A stretch of DNA of 64,000 nt. Origin: SLRI01 sp964402505. Its GTDB lineage: Bacteria > Pseudomonadota > Alphaproteobacteria > Geminicoccales > Geminicoccaceae. The DNA lies in contig CAYOCP010000026.1 in the NCBI GenBank assembly GCA_964402505.1, forward strand, positions 4,063 through 68,062, in the 5' to 3' direction. A model generated the notes under the pieces. The model ran no database searches and was not told where the DNA came from. It saw only the letters and a program-made list of their open reading frames with translations. The first letter of the stretch is position 1. Each line of letters starts with the position of its first letter. Below are positions 21,391 through 29,447 of the stretch, piece after piece. The position numbers and the translations under genes are program-made.

Positions 21391-21420
21391 GGATCGCCCA
21401 TGCCGGGGCATGGGCGATCC
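21391..21420. terminator. Bidirectional terminator-like hairpin
   Basis: Perfect 13-bp arms GGATCGCCCATGC and GCATGGGCGATCC around loop CGGG, sitting five bases after the ElyC-type stop and before the 3' end of the convergent small gene. There is no clear T-tract, which is common in GC-rich genomes. Confidence 0.7.
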
Positions 21421-21464
21421 GGTCCGAGGCCGGTCCTCTGCCTCTGGCTCGAAGGGCGAGAGGC

Positions 21465-21722
21465 TTACTGGCCGCCGAGCTGCTGGTCGGCCGTGTGCAG
21501 ATGCTCGAGGCACATCTGCTCGTTGTCCTCGGCCTGCGCCTTGACGGCGGCGTCCATCGCCTCCTGGGCCTTGGCCTTCTGCTCGTCCGAGGCGCTGTCG
21601 AACTTGGCCTGGACGACCGGCATGTACTCGGCGCAGTTCTCGGCCTGGGCGAAGCCGGTCTCGGCGCCGGCAACGGCGAGGACGACGGCGAGGGCCGCTC
21701 CGGCGAGGAATTTCGTGCTCAT
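21465..21722 (-). CDS. Small secreted helical protein with two Cys, paralogue A
   Basis: 85 residues. The signal peptide (MSTKFLAGAALAVVLAVAGAETGFA) is followed by a ~60-residue helical mature part beginning QAENCAEYMPVVQAKFDSAS, with a second Cys in NEQMCLEHLHTADQQLGGQ. The two Cys probably pair as a helical hairpin in the periplasm. AAAGGGAG precedes the ATG. It is about 83% identical in the mature part to the adjacent paralogue at 21974-22231. Family not recognised. Confidence 0.8.
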   Translation of the reverse strand: MSTKFLAGAALAVVLAVAGAETGFAQAENCAEYMPVVQAKFDSASDEQKAKAQEAMDAAVKAQAEDNEQMCLEHLHTADQQLGGQ

Positions 21723-21973
21723 GGCGTGACTCCCTTTGATTGCTGGTTCGAGGTTCCGACGACGATCGCCGAGCGCATCGGCGAGCCGCCGGAAGGGCAC
21801 GCGGCAGTCTCGCCCGGCCCTGCCGACTCTTCAAGCCTTTTCGTTCTGTGGCAAACGCTTATGCGAAGCTGCGACCGGAACGGCGGCGAGGCCGAGCCGC
21901 AGGGCATGCCACCTCGCCATGCAAGGACGCCATCCGGCCGCGCTTCGATCCCTCGAGCGAGCCGATGGGTAGC

Positions 21974-22231
21974 CTACTGGCCGCCGAGCTCCTGGTCGGC
22001 CATGTGCAGATGCTCGAGGCACATCTGCTCGTTGTTCTCCTTTTGCGCCTTCTGCGCCTCGTCCATCGACTTCTGGGCCTTGGCCTTCATCTCGTCGGAG
22101 GCGCTGTCGAACTTGGCCTGGACGACCGGCATGTACTCGGCGCAGTTCTCGGCCTGGGCGAAGCCGGTCTCGGCGCCGGCGAAGGCGAGCAATGCCGCGA
22201 GAACGGCGCCGCCGAGGATCTTCTTGTTCAT
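21974..22231 (-). CDS. Small secreted helical protein with two Cys, paralogue B
   Basis: 85 residues. The signal peptide (MNKKILGGAVLAALLAFAGAETGFA) is followed by a mature part with the same first ~20 residues and the same Cys and LEHLH positions as paralogue A. Differences cluster in the middle Lys/Glu/Ala-rich helix (MKAKAQKSMDEAQKAQKENN). GGGAGAAAG precedes the ATG. The duplication is recent by protein identity, but the 251-bp spacer is not obviously duplicated. Function unknown. Confidence 0.8.
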   Translation of the reverse strand: MNKKILGGAVLAALLAFAGAETGFAQAENCAEYMPVVQAKFDSASDEMKAKAQKSMDEAQKAQKENNEQMCLEHLHMADQELGGQ

Positions 22232-22520
22232 CGCTTTCTCCCATCGGTTGGTCCGGCCGATCGAGCGCTGCCGATCCCTCGGCGGCCGCCCGGGCCACGC
22301 TCGATACTGGCCGATCCACCCGCCACACTCCAGGGGTTTTGCACCGCCGCCCGCAATTTACGGTAAGCTGCGCGGTTTATGGCGCGCGCGCACGGCACTC
22401 TTCGCACCGGCGCGGCAAAGTGAAGCGTTCCGCCGGCCGGTGATGCAGAAGCTCCCGCCCTCGCCTACCTCCACCGGGCGGCCGGCCGTTCGCGCCGTCT
22501 CACACGGAGGTGCTGTCTGA

Positions 22521-22880
22521 ATGTCCGGCCTTGCCAGGAATGCCGCTGCCGCGGCCAAGCTCATGGAGCCGCGCACCGTTTTGGCCGCCTGGAGCCTCTG
22601 GCGGCAGGCGGCCGAGACGGCGATGCATTCGGCGCTGACGATCCAGGCACGGCTCGCCCTGATCGGCACGGCCATGATGACCGGGAAGGAGTATCCCTGG
22701 GCCGAGATGTCCTTGATGGTCCTCGAGAAGCAGCAGGCGGTCATGGATTCGGCCTACGCCGCCTGGCGCGCCAATCCGGCCTTCGCCACCGATCCCAGGG
22801 CCGCGCTGCGCATGAGCACGGCCGGCCTCCGGCCCTACCGTCAAAAGACCCGCAGCAATGCGCGGCGGCTGTCGAAATAG
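22521..22880 (+). CDS. Phasin-like/PHB-locus associated small protein
   Basis: A 119-residue, Ala-rich, mostly helical protein (KLMEPRTVLAAWSLWRQAA, then MTGKEYPWAEMSLMVLEKQQ) with a basic C-terminus (KTRSNARRLSK). GGAGGTG lies nine bases before the ATG. It is convergent with phaB and next to phaA, so a granule-associated (phasin-type) role is inferred from context and composition. No diagnostic motif is seen. Confidence 0.6.
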   Translation: MSGLARNAAAAAKLMEPRTVLAAWSLWRQAAETAMHSALTIQARLALIGTAMMTGKEYPWAEMSLMVLEKQQAVMDSAYAAWRANPAFATDPRAALRMSTAGLRPYRQKTRSNARRLSK

Positions 22881-22888
22881 CCGAGACC

Positions 22889-22927
22889 CCGATCAGGCGC
22901 GCTCCCGGAGGCGGAAGGCCTGATCGG
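22889..22927. terminator. Hairpin between convergent phasin-like gene and phaB
   Basis: Ten-bp perfect arms CCGATCAGGC (22889-22898) and GCCTGATCGG (22918-22927) with a 19-base loop lie in the 72-bp convergent gap. It is probably a shared terminator; no T-tract is seen. Confidence 0.5.
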
Positions 22928-22952
22928 ACCTCCGGGGGGCGCCGCCCGCCGC

Positions 22953-23678
22953 TCAGGTCATGTACTGGCCGCCGTTCGGGGAGATGGTGGAGCCGGTGAG
23001 GAAGCCCGCCTCGTCGCTGGCGAGGAAGACGACGCAGCGGGCGATCTCCTCGGGCTCGCCCAGGCGGCCGACCGGGATCTGCGGGATGATGCGCTCGTTC
23101 AGCACTTTCTCGTCGATGGCGCGGACCATCTCGGTGCCGATATAGCCCGGGCAAATGGCGTTGACGGTGACGCCGACCCTGGCACCCTCCTGGGCGAGGG
23201 CGCGGGTGAAGCCGATGTCGCCGGCCTTGGCGGCGGAGTAGTTGGTCTGACCCGCCTGGCCCTTCTGGCCGTTGACCGAGCTGATCTGGATGATGCGGCC
23301 GAACTTGCGCTCGCGCATCCCGGGCCAGACCGGGTGGGTCATGTTGAAGACGCCGTTGAGATTGGTCGAGATCACCTCGTTCCACTGTTGCGGCGTCATG
23401 CGGTGGAACATGGCATCGCGGGTGATGCCGGCGTTGTTCACCAGAATCTCGACCGGCCCGAGCTCGGCCTCGACCTTCTTGATGCCGGCCGCGCAGGCAT
23501 CGTAGTCGGCGACACTCCACTTGAAGACGGGAATGCCGGTCTCGGCCTTGAACTTGCTCGCCGCCTCGTCATTGCCGGCGTAGTTGGCGGCCACCTTGTA
23601 GCCGGCCTCCTTGAGCGCCACCGAGATCGCGGCGCCAATGCCCCGGCTGCCGCCGGTCACCAATGCAACTCGAGCCAT
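22953..23678 (-). CDS. phaB: Acetoacetyl-CoA reductase
   Basis: A 241-residue short-chain dehydrogenase with the nucleotide-binding GGSRGIG at residues 9-15, NNAGITRD, catalytic Ser in ISSVNGQKGQ and Y-x-x-x-K in NYSAAKAG. The PhaB-typical GQTNYSAAKAGDIGFT and the C-terminal SPNGGQYMT match NADPH-dependent acetoacetyl-CoA reductases making (R)-3-hydroxybutyryl-CoA for PHB. It is downstream of phaA; a 147-bp gap separates them. No PHB synthase gene is in the window. Confidence 0.94.
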   Translation of the reverse strand: MARVALVTGGSRGIGAAISVALKEAGYKVAANYAGNDEAASKFKAETGIPVFKWSVADYDACAAGIKKVEAELGPVEILVNNAGITRDAMFHRMTPQQWNEVISTNLNGVFNMTHPVWPGMRERKFGRIIQISSVNGQKGQAGQTNYSAAKAGDIGFTRALAQEGARVGVTVNAICPGYIGTEMVRAIDEKVLNERIIPQIPVGRLGEPEEIARCVVFLASDEAGFLTGSTISPNGGQYMT

Positions 23679-23825
23679 GTCGTGTTCTCCCCTGGTTGCC
23701 GTCAATTCGCTGCCCGACCGTCTGGCCCCGGGCCCAGCCTCGTTCGGGCGGCCGGAATGTCAAGCCGGGCGGCAGGTCCCCCGCCGCCCGGCCCGTCGAT
23801 CACAATTCGATCGCCAGGATCCGGC

Positions 23826-25001
23826 TCAGTCGCGCGCCAGGCACATGGCGATGCCCATGCCGCCGCCGATGCAGAGCGTGGCGAGGCCCTTCTTGGCGTC
23901 GCGCTTCTGCATCTCGTGCAGCAGCGACACCAGCACCCGCGCACCCGAGGCGCCGATCGGGTGACCGAGCGCGATCGCGCCGCCGTTCACGTTGACCTTG
24001 TCGGTGTCCCAGCCGAGCTCGCGGTTGACGGCGATGGCCTGGGCGGCAAAGGCCTCGTTGGCCTCGACCAGATCGAGATCGTCCGCGGTCCAGCCGGCCT
24101 TCTCGAGCGCCTTCCGCGAGGCGGGGATGGGGCCGGTGCCCATGATCGAGGGATCGACGCCGGCCTGCGCCCAGGAGGCGATCCGCGCGAGGGGCTTCAG
24201 GCCGCGCTTCTTCGCTTCTTCGGCGCTCATCAGGACGACCGCGGCGGCACCGTCATTGATGCCCGAGGCGTTGCCGGCGGTCACCGTGCCGTCCTTGCTG
24301 AAGGCCGGGCGCAGCTTCGCCATGCCCTCGAGCGTGGCGCCGAAGCGCGGGAACTCGTCGGTGTCGACGGTGACGTCGCCCTTGCGGCTCTTGATGGTGA
24401 CCGGAATGATCTCGTCCTTGAACCGGCCCTTGGTGATCGCCGCCTCGGCCTTGTTCTGCGAGGCGACCGCGAACTTGTCCTGCTCCTCGCGGGTGATCTG
24501 CCACTTCTGGGCGATGTTCTCGGCCGTGGTGCCCATGTGGTAGCCCTGGAAGGCGTCCATCAGGCCGTCGCGCAGCATGGTGTCCATGAACTCGACGCTG
24601 CCCATCTTCTGGCCGTTGCGGAGATGCGCCACGTGCGGCGCCTGGCTCATGCTCTCCTGGCCGCCGGCGACGACGATGCTGCTGTCGCCGTTCTCGATGG
24701 CCTGGGCGCCCAGCGCCACCGACTTGAGGCCGGAGCCGCAGAGGATGTTGACGCCATAGGCCGGCACCTCGACCGGCACGCCGGCATTGACGGAAGCCTG
24801 GCGGGCCGGGTTCTGGCCCTGGCCGGCGGTCAGGATCTGGCCGAGGATCACCTCCGAGATCTCGGCCGGCGCCACCTTGGCGCGCTCGAGCACCGCGCTG
24901 ATCGCGGTCTTGCCCAGATCATGCGCCGGCATGCTGCTGAGCCCGCCGTTGAAGCTGCCGATCGCGGTCCTGCCCGCGGCGACGATGACGACATCGGTCA
25001 T
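23826..25001 (-). CDS. phaA: Acetyl-CoA C-acetyltransferase
   Basis: A 391-residue thiolase with acylated Cys in NILCGSGLKSVALG near residue 90, the His in GGAIALGHPIGASGARV, and the second Cys in LCIGGGMGIAMC near the C-terminus. It condenses two acetyl-CoA to acetoacetyl-CoA. Neighbouring phaB and the phasin-like gene point to PHB synthesis rather than fatty acid oxidation. Confidence 0.95.
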   Translation of the reverse strand: MTDVVIVAAGRTAIGSFNGGLSSMPAHDLGKTAISAVLERAKVAPAEISEVILGQILTAGQGQNPARQASVNAGVPVEVPAYGVNILCGSGLKSVALGAQAIENGDSSIVVAGGQESMSQAPHVAHLRNGQKMGSVEFMDTMLRDGLMDAFQGYHMGTTAENIAQKWQITREEQDKFAVASQNKAEAAITKGRFKDEIIPVTIKSRKGDVTVDTDEFPRFGATLEGMAKLRPAFSKDGTVTAGNASGINDGAAAVVLMSAEEAKKRGLKPLARIASWAQAGVDPSIMGTGPIPASRKALEKAGWTADDLDLVEANEAFAAQAIAVNRELGWDTDKVNVNGGAIALGHPIGASGARVLVSLLHEMQKRDAKKGLATLCIGGGMGIAMCLARD

Positions 25002-25181
25002 GCTGATCGTTCCCCCATGCTGCGTTCGGGCCGGCCCGCTAGCTCCAGGCCGGGACGGCCTCTCTCGATGCTGGCCGGTATATAGGCGTCCGGATCACAC
25101 CCCGCGACCCACAACCAAACATTGCAGCCATTCGCCGCAATCGCTGCTTGCATGATCCGCCCCGGCCTCGCCCGAAGCGCT

Positions 25182-25418
25182 TCAGTCCTCCACTTCCGAC
25201 CACGCCGCCGTCGGAGCGAAAGCCGTGGTCGCCTCGGCGATGGCGGCGGTGTCCTCGCCCAGATCGGCCTCCAGGACACGGCCCTGCTGGTTGACCATGA
25301 AGCTCATGATGCCGGAGCTGCCGTAATGGGCGGGCCAGGCGAGGAGGCCGAAGCCGGCGATCATGCGGCCGTTGATCAGGTAGTCGTAGGCACCGCCCGG
25401 CGCGGCCTCGGTCTGCGC
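25182..25418 (-). pseudogene. DUF2950 C-terminal remnant
   Basis: About 78 codons encode the C-terminal signature of DUF2950 proteins: PGGAYDYLINGRMIAGFGLL, then WPAHYGSSGIMSFMVNQQG and LGEDTAAIAEATTAF. Intact DUF2950 proteins are several times longer and commonly follow a DUF3300 gene. Here the upstream part is absent, and the remnant begins inside the last 43 bases of the DUF3300 frame, in a different frame. The reading is open with no good start codon except an internal ATG (MIAGFG). A deletion joining the two genes explains it best. Confidence 0.7.
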
Positions 25419-26515
25419 CGCTCGCGCAGCTCCGCGTCGACCCGCTTGCGCGTGTCCTGGTCCAGCCGCGCGCGGTCGCCGCTGCCGCCGACGACGATGG
25501 TGCTGTCCTCGATATTGATGTCGTTGCGGCGGTTGTTGCCGCCGTCGTGATCGTCGTCGTCGTCGAAGATGGCGTAGCCGAGCAGGCCGCCCACGGCGGC
25601 GCCGCCGAGAAAGCTCGCGGTCGAGCCCCAGCCCGAGGAGCTCGTCTCGGGCGTGTAGGCGACGGGCGGCGGCGGTGCCGCGTAGACCGGCGGCTGGACG
25701 TAGCTCGGCTCGACCGGTGCGGCATAGCCCGCGGCATAGGCGTCCGGCGCCGCGGGCTCGGCCGCCGCGGGCTCGGCCGTCGCAGACGCTTCTGCCGTCT
25801 CGGCCGTCTCGGCCGTCTCGACCGGGGCGGCTTCCCCGGCGGCCTCGGGCGCCGTCTCCGCCGCCACCTCGGCTTCAGCCGGTTCCGCCTCGACCGCCGG
25901 CGTCTCGTCCACCGTCTCGAGCGAGCCGAGCAGCGCGAAGCCGTCATATTGGGGAACGGCGATCGCGTCCGGCGAAGCCGGCCTGATCTCGATGATGCCC
26001 TCGCCGACGACCACGTCCTGGACCTCGTTGGAGGCGAGGACCCCCATGGCGTAGGCGCCCTGGCGCAGGTCCTGGATCGCGTCCTGGACGTCGTCGAGCC
26101 GGTCGTAGACCGCGTCGCCCATGGCCTGGGTCCAGTCGAGATGCTCGTTCATCTCGGCGAGCAGCGACGGGAAGCCCAGAAGGGCGGTGACGGCCGGATC
26201 CCAGTCCGCGGAAGGCTCGAGGGTCTGGTCCTCCTCGTGGCTCTCGATGAACCGGTCGGCCTGGACGACATCGACCGGGAACATCGAAGCCTGCAGGACC
26301 ACGGCGAGCAGGGGATCGGGGTAGAGGGCGACGGGAGCGACGAGCGCCTCGACCTCGTCGTCGACGACGAGCGTTCCGGGCGCGACATCCTCGGCCTCGG
26401 ACCCGGCTGCGGCCGGCTCCTGCGCGACCGCCGCGAGATGACCGCCGAGCGCCAGCATGGCCGCGAGGGAGGAGTGGAGCCAGCAAGCCCGCAAGGTCGG
26501 TGGGATTCGGCGCAT
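25376..26515 (-). CDS. DUF3300 domain protein, C-terminus altered by junction
   Basis: A 379-residue exported protein: signal peptide, then the DUF3300 core (ALVAPVALYPDPLLAVVLQA, then FPVDVVQADRF and WDPAVTALLGFP), then a long Ala/Glu/Pro/Thr-rich linker and a Gly-rich hydrophobic segment (FLGGAAVGGLLGYAIFDDDDD). It ends in the basic RERRRPRPRRAVPTTT, which is an out-of-frame reading of the joined DUF2950 sequence, so the natural C-terminus is probably lost. AAAGAGGTG precedes the ATG. Function of DUF3300 is unknown. Confidence 0.85.
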   Translation of the reverse strand: MRRIPPTLRACWLHSSLAAMLALGGHLAAVAQEPAAAGSEAEDVAPGTLVVDDEVEALVAPVALYPDPLLAVVLQASMFPVDVVQADRFIESHEEDQTLEPSADWDPAVTALLGFPSLLAEMNEHLDWTQAMGDAVYDRLDDVQDAIQDLRQGAYAMGVLASNEVQDVVVGEGIIEIRPASPDAIAVPQYDGFALLGSLETVDETPAVEAEPAEAEVAAETAPEAAGEAAPVETAETAETAEASATAEPAAAEPAAPDAYAAGYAAPVEPSYVQPPVYAAPPPPVAYTPETSSSGWGSTASFLGGAAVGGLLGYAIFDDDDDHDGGNNRRNDINIEDSTIVVGGSGDRARLDQDTRKRVDAELRERRRPRPRRAVPTTT

Positions 26516-26526
26516 GGTCACCTCTT

Positions 26527-27828
26527 TCAACGCATCAGGCTCTCATCGGTCTCGCGCCACGTGCAGCGCTCGGCCACGATCGGCGCCACGTCGGGATTGC
26601 CGGCACCCCGCGCGATCAGCGCACCCACCCGCGCGTCGGGGCCGTAGCCGGTATGGGCGCCGAGCGGGTTGGCGACCTCGCCGAGGCCCAGGAAGGAATT
26701 CACCGCGGCGACGTTGATCGTGACGTTGGTGATGGTGGGGCAGAGCCGCGATTCGATGTAGCGCTCCGCGAACTGGTCGGGCACCGGATAGCTCATCAGG
26801 TCGTTGGGATCGGAGAAGGCGATGATCTCGGTTTCCTCGAAGAACCGTCCGGGCTTCGTGGGGCTCGGCCCGCAATAGGCGTCGATCTCGCCGACCACCT
26901 GCTGGCCCTCGCGCCCGGCCTCGAGCAGCGGCAGCTGATTGGAGAGCATGAAGACCTGGATGTCGCTCCGGGCGAACGCGTCGGCGACCCGCTGGACCTG
27001 TGGATCGGCGGTGGGGGGAAGCTGGGTCAGCGCCTGCATGGCATCGAGGGTCGCCCGGCTGCCCAGGCTGTGGGTGACGATGGCGAAATCGTCCAGCGCC
27101 ACCCGGTCGCCGAAGCCGGCGAGGCCGGGCCCGCACCAGGTGCCCTCGGTCAGCTCCGGCAGCTCGCTCCAGCTTCGCGAGATGATCCAGCAGATCGACT
27201 GGGTGACGGAGGCGAGGATCGGCTCGCGCTTCTTGCCGGCATAGGCGAGCGGGTCCGGGGCGATGTCGTTGACGAAAGTCCGCATCGCCTGGTTCACGGC
27301 GGCGCGGCGCAGCACGTAGTCCTGCTCCTTGTCGAAGGCGAGGAGATCCTTGTCGGGCTGGGTGATGGGCGACCAGGTCAGCTCGTAGAAAAGAAGATCG
27401 CGCCGGTGCTCACCGTCGACGAGGCGGGTGACGTTGATCTCGCCCAGATCCTGGCCCGGGAAGGCGGGATGCGCGATCACGATCCGCTTCGGCCGGGGTG
27501 CCCGCGTGTCGAGGCCGAGCGAGCGCGCCAGGTTCTGGCGGAGCGCCGTGCCGTGGCCGGGCTTGTGGGTGCCGATGCCGTGCACGTAGAGGAGCTTGAC
27601 CTCTGGCCGGTCGGCCTCGCCCGCCTCGAACGGCGGCAACGCCGCCTGAGCGTCGAGGAAGGGCCCGATGCCGGCGAACGGACGTCCCTCGACCTCGCAC
27701 GCCCGCTTGTCCACCGCCGGCTCGTCGGTGCGCTCCAGCACGGCCAGGGTGACCCCGCGCCCGAAGCTCTCGCAGCCAGCGAGCGAGAGAAGAGCGAGGA
27801 GGAGAAGCCGCTGGCGGATCGTTTTCAC
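26527..27828 (-). CDS. Alpha/beta-hydrolase-like lipoprotein
   Basis: 433 residues. The lipoprotein signal ends at lipobox LAGC (residues ~17-20). The body shows alpha/beta-hydrolase features: VKLLYVHGIGTHKPGHG and the nucleophile elbow THSLGSRAT (Ser in G/H-x-S-x-G-like context), with paired Cys later. Likely an outer-membrane or periplasmic esterase/lipase-like protein. The GTG start overlaps the stop of the upstream membrane-protein gene (GTGA). Substrate unknown. Confidence 0.75.
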   Translation of the reverse strand: MKTIRQRLLLLALLSLAGCESFGRGVTLAVLERTDEPAVDKRACEVEGRPFAGIGPFLDAQAALPPFEAGEADRPEVKLLYVHGIGTHKPGHGTALRQNLARSLGLDTRAPRPKRIVIAHPAFPGQDLGEINVTRLVDGEHRRDLLFYELTWSPITQPDKDLLAFDKEQDYVLRRAAVNQAMRTFVNDIAPDPLAYAGKKREPILASVTQSICWIISRSWSELPELTEGTWCGPGLAGFGDRVALDDFAIVTHSLGSRATLDAMQALTQLPPTADPQVQRVADAFARSDIQVFMLSNQLPLLEAGREGQQVVGEIDAYCGPSPTKPGRFFEETEIIAFSDPNDLMSYPVPDQFAERYIESRLCPTITNVTINVAAVNSFLGLGEVANPLGAHTGYGPDARVGALIARGAGNPDVAPIVAERCTWRETDESLMR

Positions 27829-29051
27829 AACAGCAGCAGCTTTCTCGCGATCTTCCAGAGCTCGGCGAAAGGCAGCCGGGTCGACCCGGCGACGACCAGC
27901 GGCAGGAGGGCCGCACCCGCCACCGGCAGCAGCGCCTCGCGGCTGAACGCCATCGTGCCGAGCTTCTTGGCGGCGGTGTAGGTGGGTGTCGGGTTCGGAA
28001 CGTCGCCAAGGGCGGTCGCGTCGGCATCCCTCGACGCCGCGAGATTGGCGCCCAGCACCGCCCGCTCGGCCGCCCGGAAATGGCGGGTGGCGGCGGCCGT
28101 CGAGGCGAGCAGCGCCTGCTGCTTGAGCCGGCTCAGCGGCAGGGTGAAGGCGAGCAGCGGCAGGCCGAAGAGCAGGAGCACGATGACGAGCCAGGCGCCC
28201 ATCATGTAGCCGTAGCTGGCGAGCTCGAGGGCGTCCTGCTGGAAGGCCTTGGCGATCGCCGCGCCGAGCACGCAGCTCATGGCGAAGACGAGCGCGGCGA
28301 AGGCATTGGGGTACTGGCCGATGAAGGCGATGCCGCCGAGCCCATCGGGATGGGTGACGACCAGCCGCAGCTCGAGCCTCGAGATCGCCCGCAGCAGCAG
28401 CGCCCAGACGAGATGGCGCCAGAGCCAGCGGAACAGAAGGAACCAGAAGAGCGGAGAGCTGACCAGAATTGCCCACCACGCCGCGGCGGTCAGATGCGGT
28501 GCCGCGGGAGCCCCCTGGACCAGCCACGAATCGGTTTGCGCAGAGGCCAGCATCCAGGCCCCCGCCAGTGAGACGAGATAGGCGAGCGCCAGGCAGGCCA
28601 GCTCGGCCGAGGGCAGGTCGCGACGCCGCAGGGCCCGCTCCACCGCAGCGGCCGCGTCGGCCATGACCGAGGGCGCCAGAAGCGGCGTCTCGGCGAACTG
28701 GCGCAAATGCAGGCGAAGCCGCTCCTCGACCATGCGCTCCATCATGACGAAGACGGCGATCGCGAGGAAGAAGCGGGTCCAGGCACTCCAGTCGAGCAGG
28801 AACGGACGCTCGGCCAGCGGACCCATGGCGTTCCCGGCGGCGAGGCTCAGCAGCAGCGGCACGCCGAAGGCGATGGCGACCAGAATGGCGGCCCGTCGCG
28901 GCGCCGCCGCCGCCCGCTCGCGCAGGAGCCCGAGCCGCCGCTCGAGCGCCCGGAACGGACCACCGGCGGCGATGTCGAAGCGCTCGACCGCGGCCGCCAG
29001 CCGACCTTCATCGTCGGCCGGCGGCGGAGCCTCGCATGCGGGTGCGGTCAT
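27825..29051 (-). CDS. Polytopic membrane protein of unknown function
   Basis: A 408-residue protein with about six hydrophobic segments (around residues 54-72, 85-103, 150-170, 188-212, 245-270 and 290-312) and Arg-rich cytoplasmic loops (MERMVEERLRLHLRQF). There is no signal peptide and no recognised catalytic motif. It overlaps the hydrolase lipoprotein gene by four bases, so the two are a coupled operon; a joint envelope role is inferred. Confidence 0.75.
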   Translation of the reverse strand: MTAPACEAPPPADDEGRLAAAVERFDIAAGGPFRALERRLGLLRERAAAAPRRAAILVAIAFGVPLLLSLAAGNAMGPLAERPFLLDWSAWTRFFLAIAVFVMMERMVEERLRLHLRQFAETPLLAPSVMADAAAAVERALRRRDLPSAELACLALAYLVSLAGAWMLASAQTDSWLVQGAPAAPHLTAAAWWAILVSSPLFWFLLFRWLWRHLVWALLLRAISRLELRLVVTHPDGLGGIAFIGQYPNAFAALVFAMSCVLGAAIAKAFQQDALELASYGYMMGAWLVIVLLLFGLPLLAFTLPLSRLKQQALLASTAAATRHFRAAERAVLGANLAASRDADATALGDVPNPTPTYTAAKKLGTMAFSREALLPVAGAALLPLVVAGSTRLPFAELWKIARKLLLL

Positions 29052-29447
29052 GGCGACATGGCGGAATCGATCCGACGGCGGAGCGTTGTGGCGGGAAACC
29101 TAGAGGCCGCCGGCGACGGTTGTCCAGCCTTGGCGCTCGCGGGCCCGACAGAGCCGTCCTACCGAATGGCGCCCCCTGTCGACCGCTCCCCCGGCCGTCG
29201 AGCAGCCGATCGCCGCAACCGAGCACGAACGCCGCGTCGTGTTATCTTCCCAGTTGCAAGTTGAGAAGCATAGTAGAACTGTAGAGAGAACAATATATCA
29301 TGTTATGTCCTAGTCATATTTGCTGATCAATCATGTTGACAGCGGACAATGGCCACGAATACGAAACATCAGTCGGACTCATCGTACCCTGGTGGGGTCT
29401 GGCGAATTTCCGTCGACACATCCAGAGTTGCCTGATGAGCTGTCGGG
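29052..29447. other. AT-rich intergenic region upstream of exopolysaccharide cluster
   Basis: The only gap above 300 bp in the window. 29052-29250 is GC-rich and featureless. 29250-29400 is distinctly AT-rich (runs such as ACAATATATCATGTTATG), unlike the rest of the window, and separates divergent operons. No gene is supported in it. AT-rich DNA upstream of exo genes is the usual target of Ros/MucR or H-NS-like silencers, which is an inference here. Confidence 0.6.
29336..29363 (+). promoter_or_regulatory. Putative sigma70-type promoter of exopolysaccharide cluster
   Basis: A perfect -35 hexamer TTGACA (29336-29341) is followed 16 bases later by AATACG (29358-29363), a 3-of-6 match to the -10 box. 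It is 84 bp upstream of the first EPS gene, inside the AT-rich stretch. The strong -35 makes it plausible; the weak -10 leaves doubt. Confidence 0.4.
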
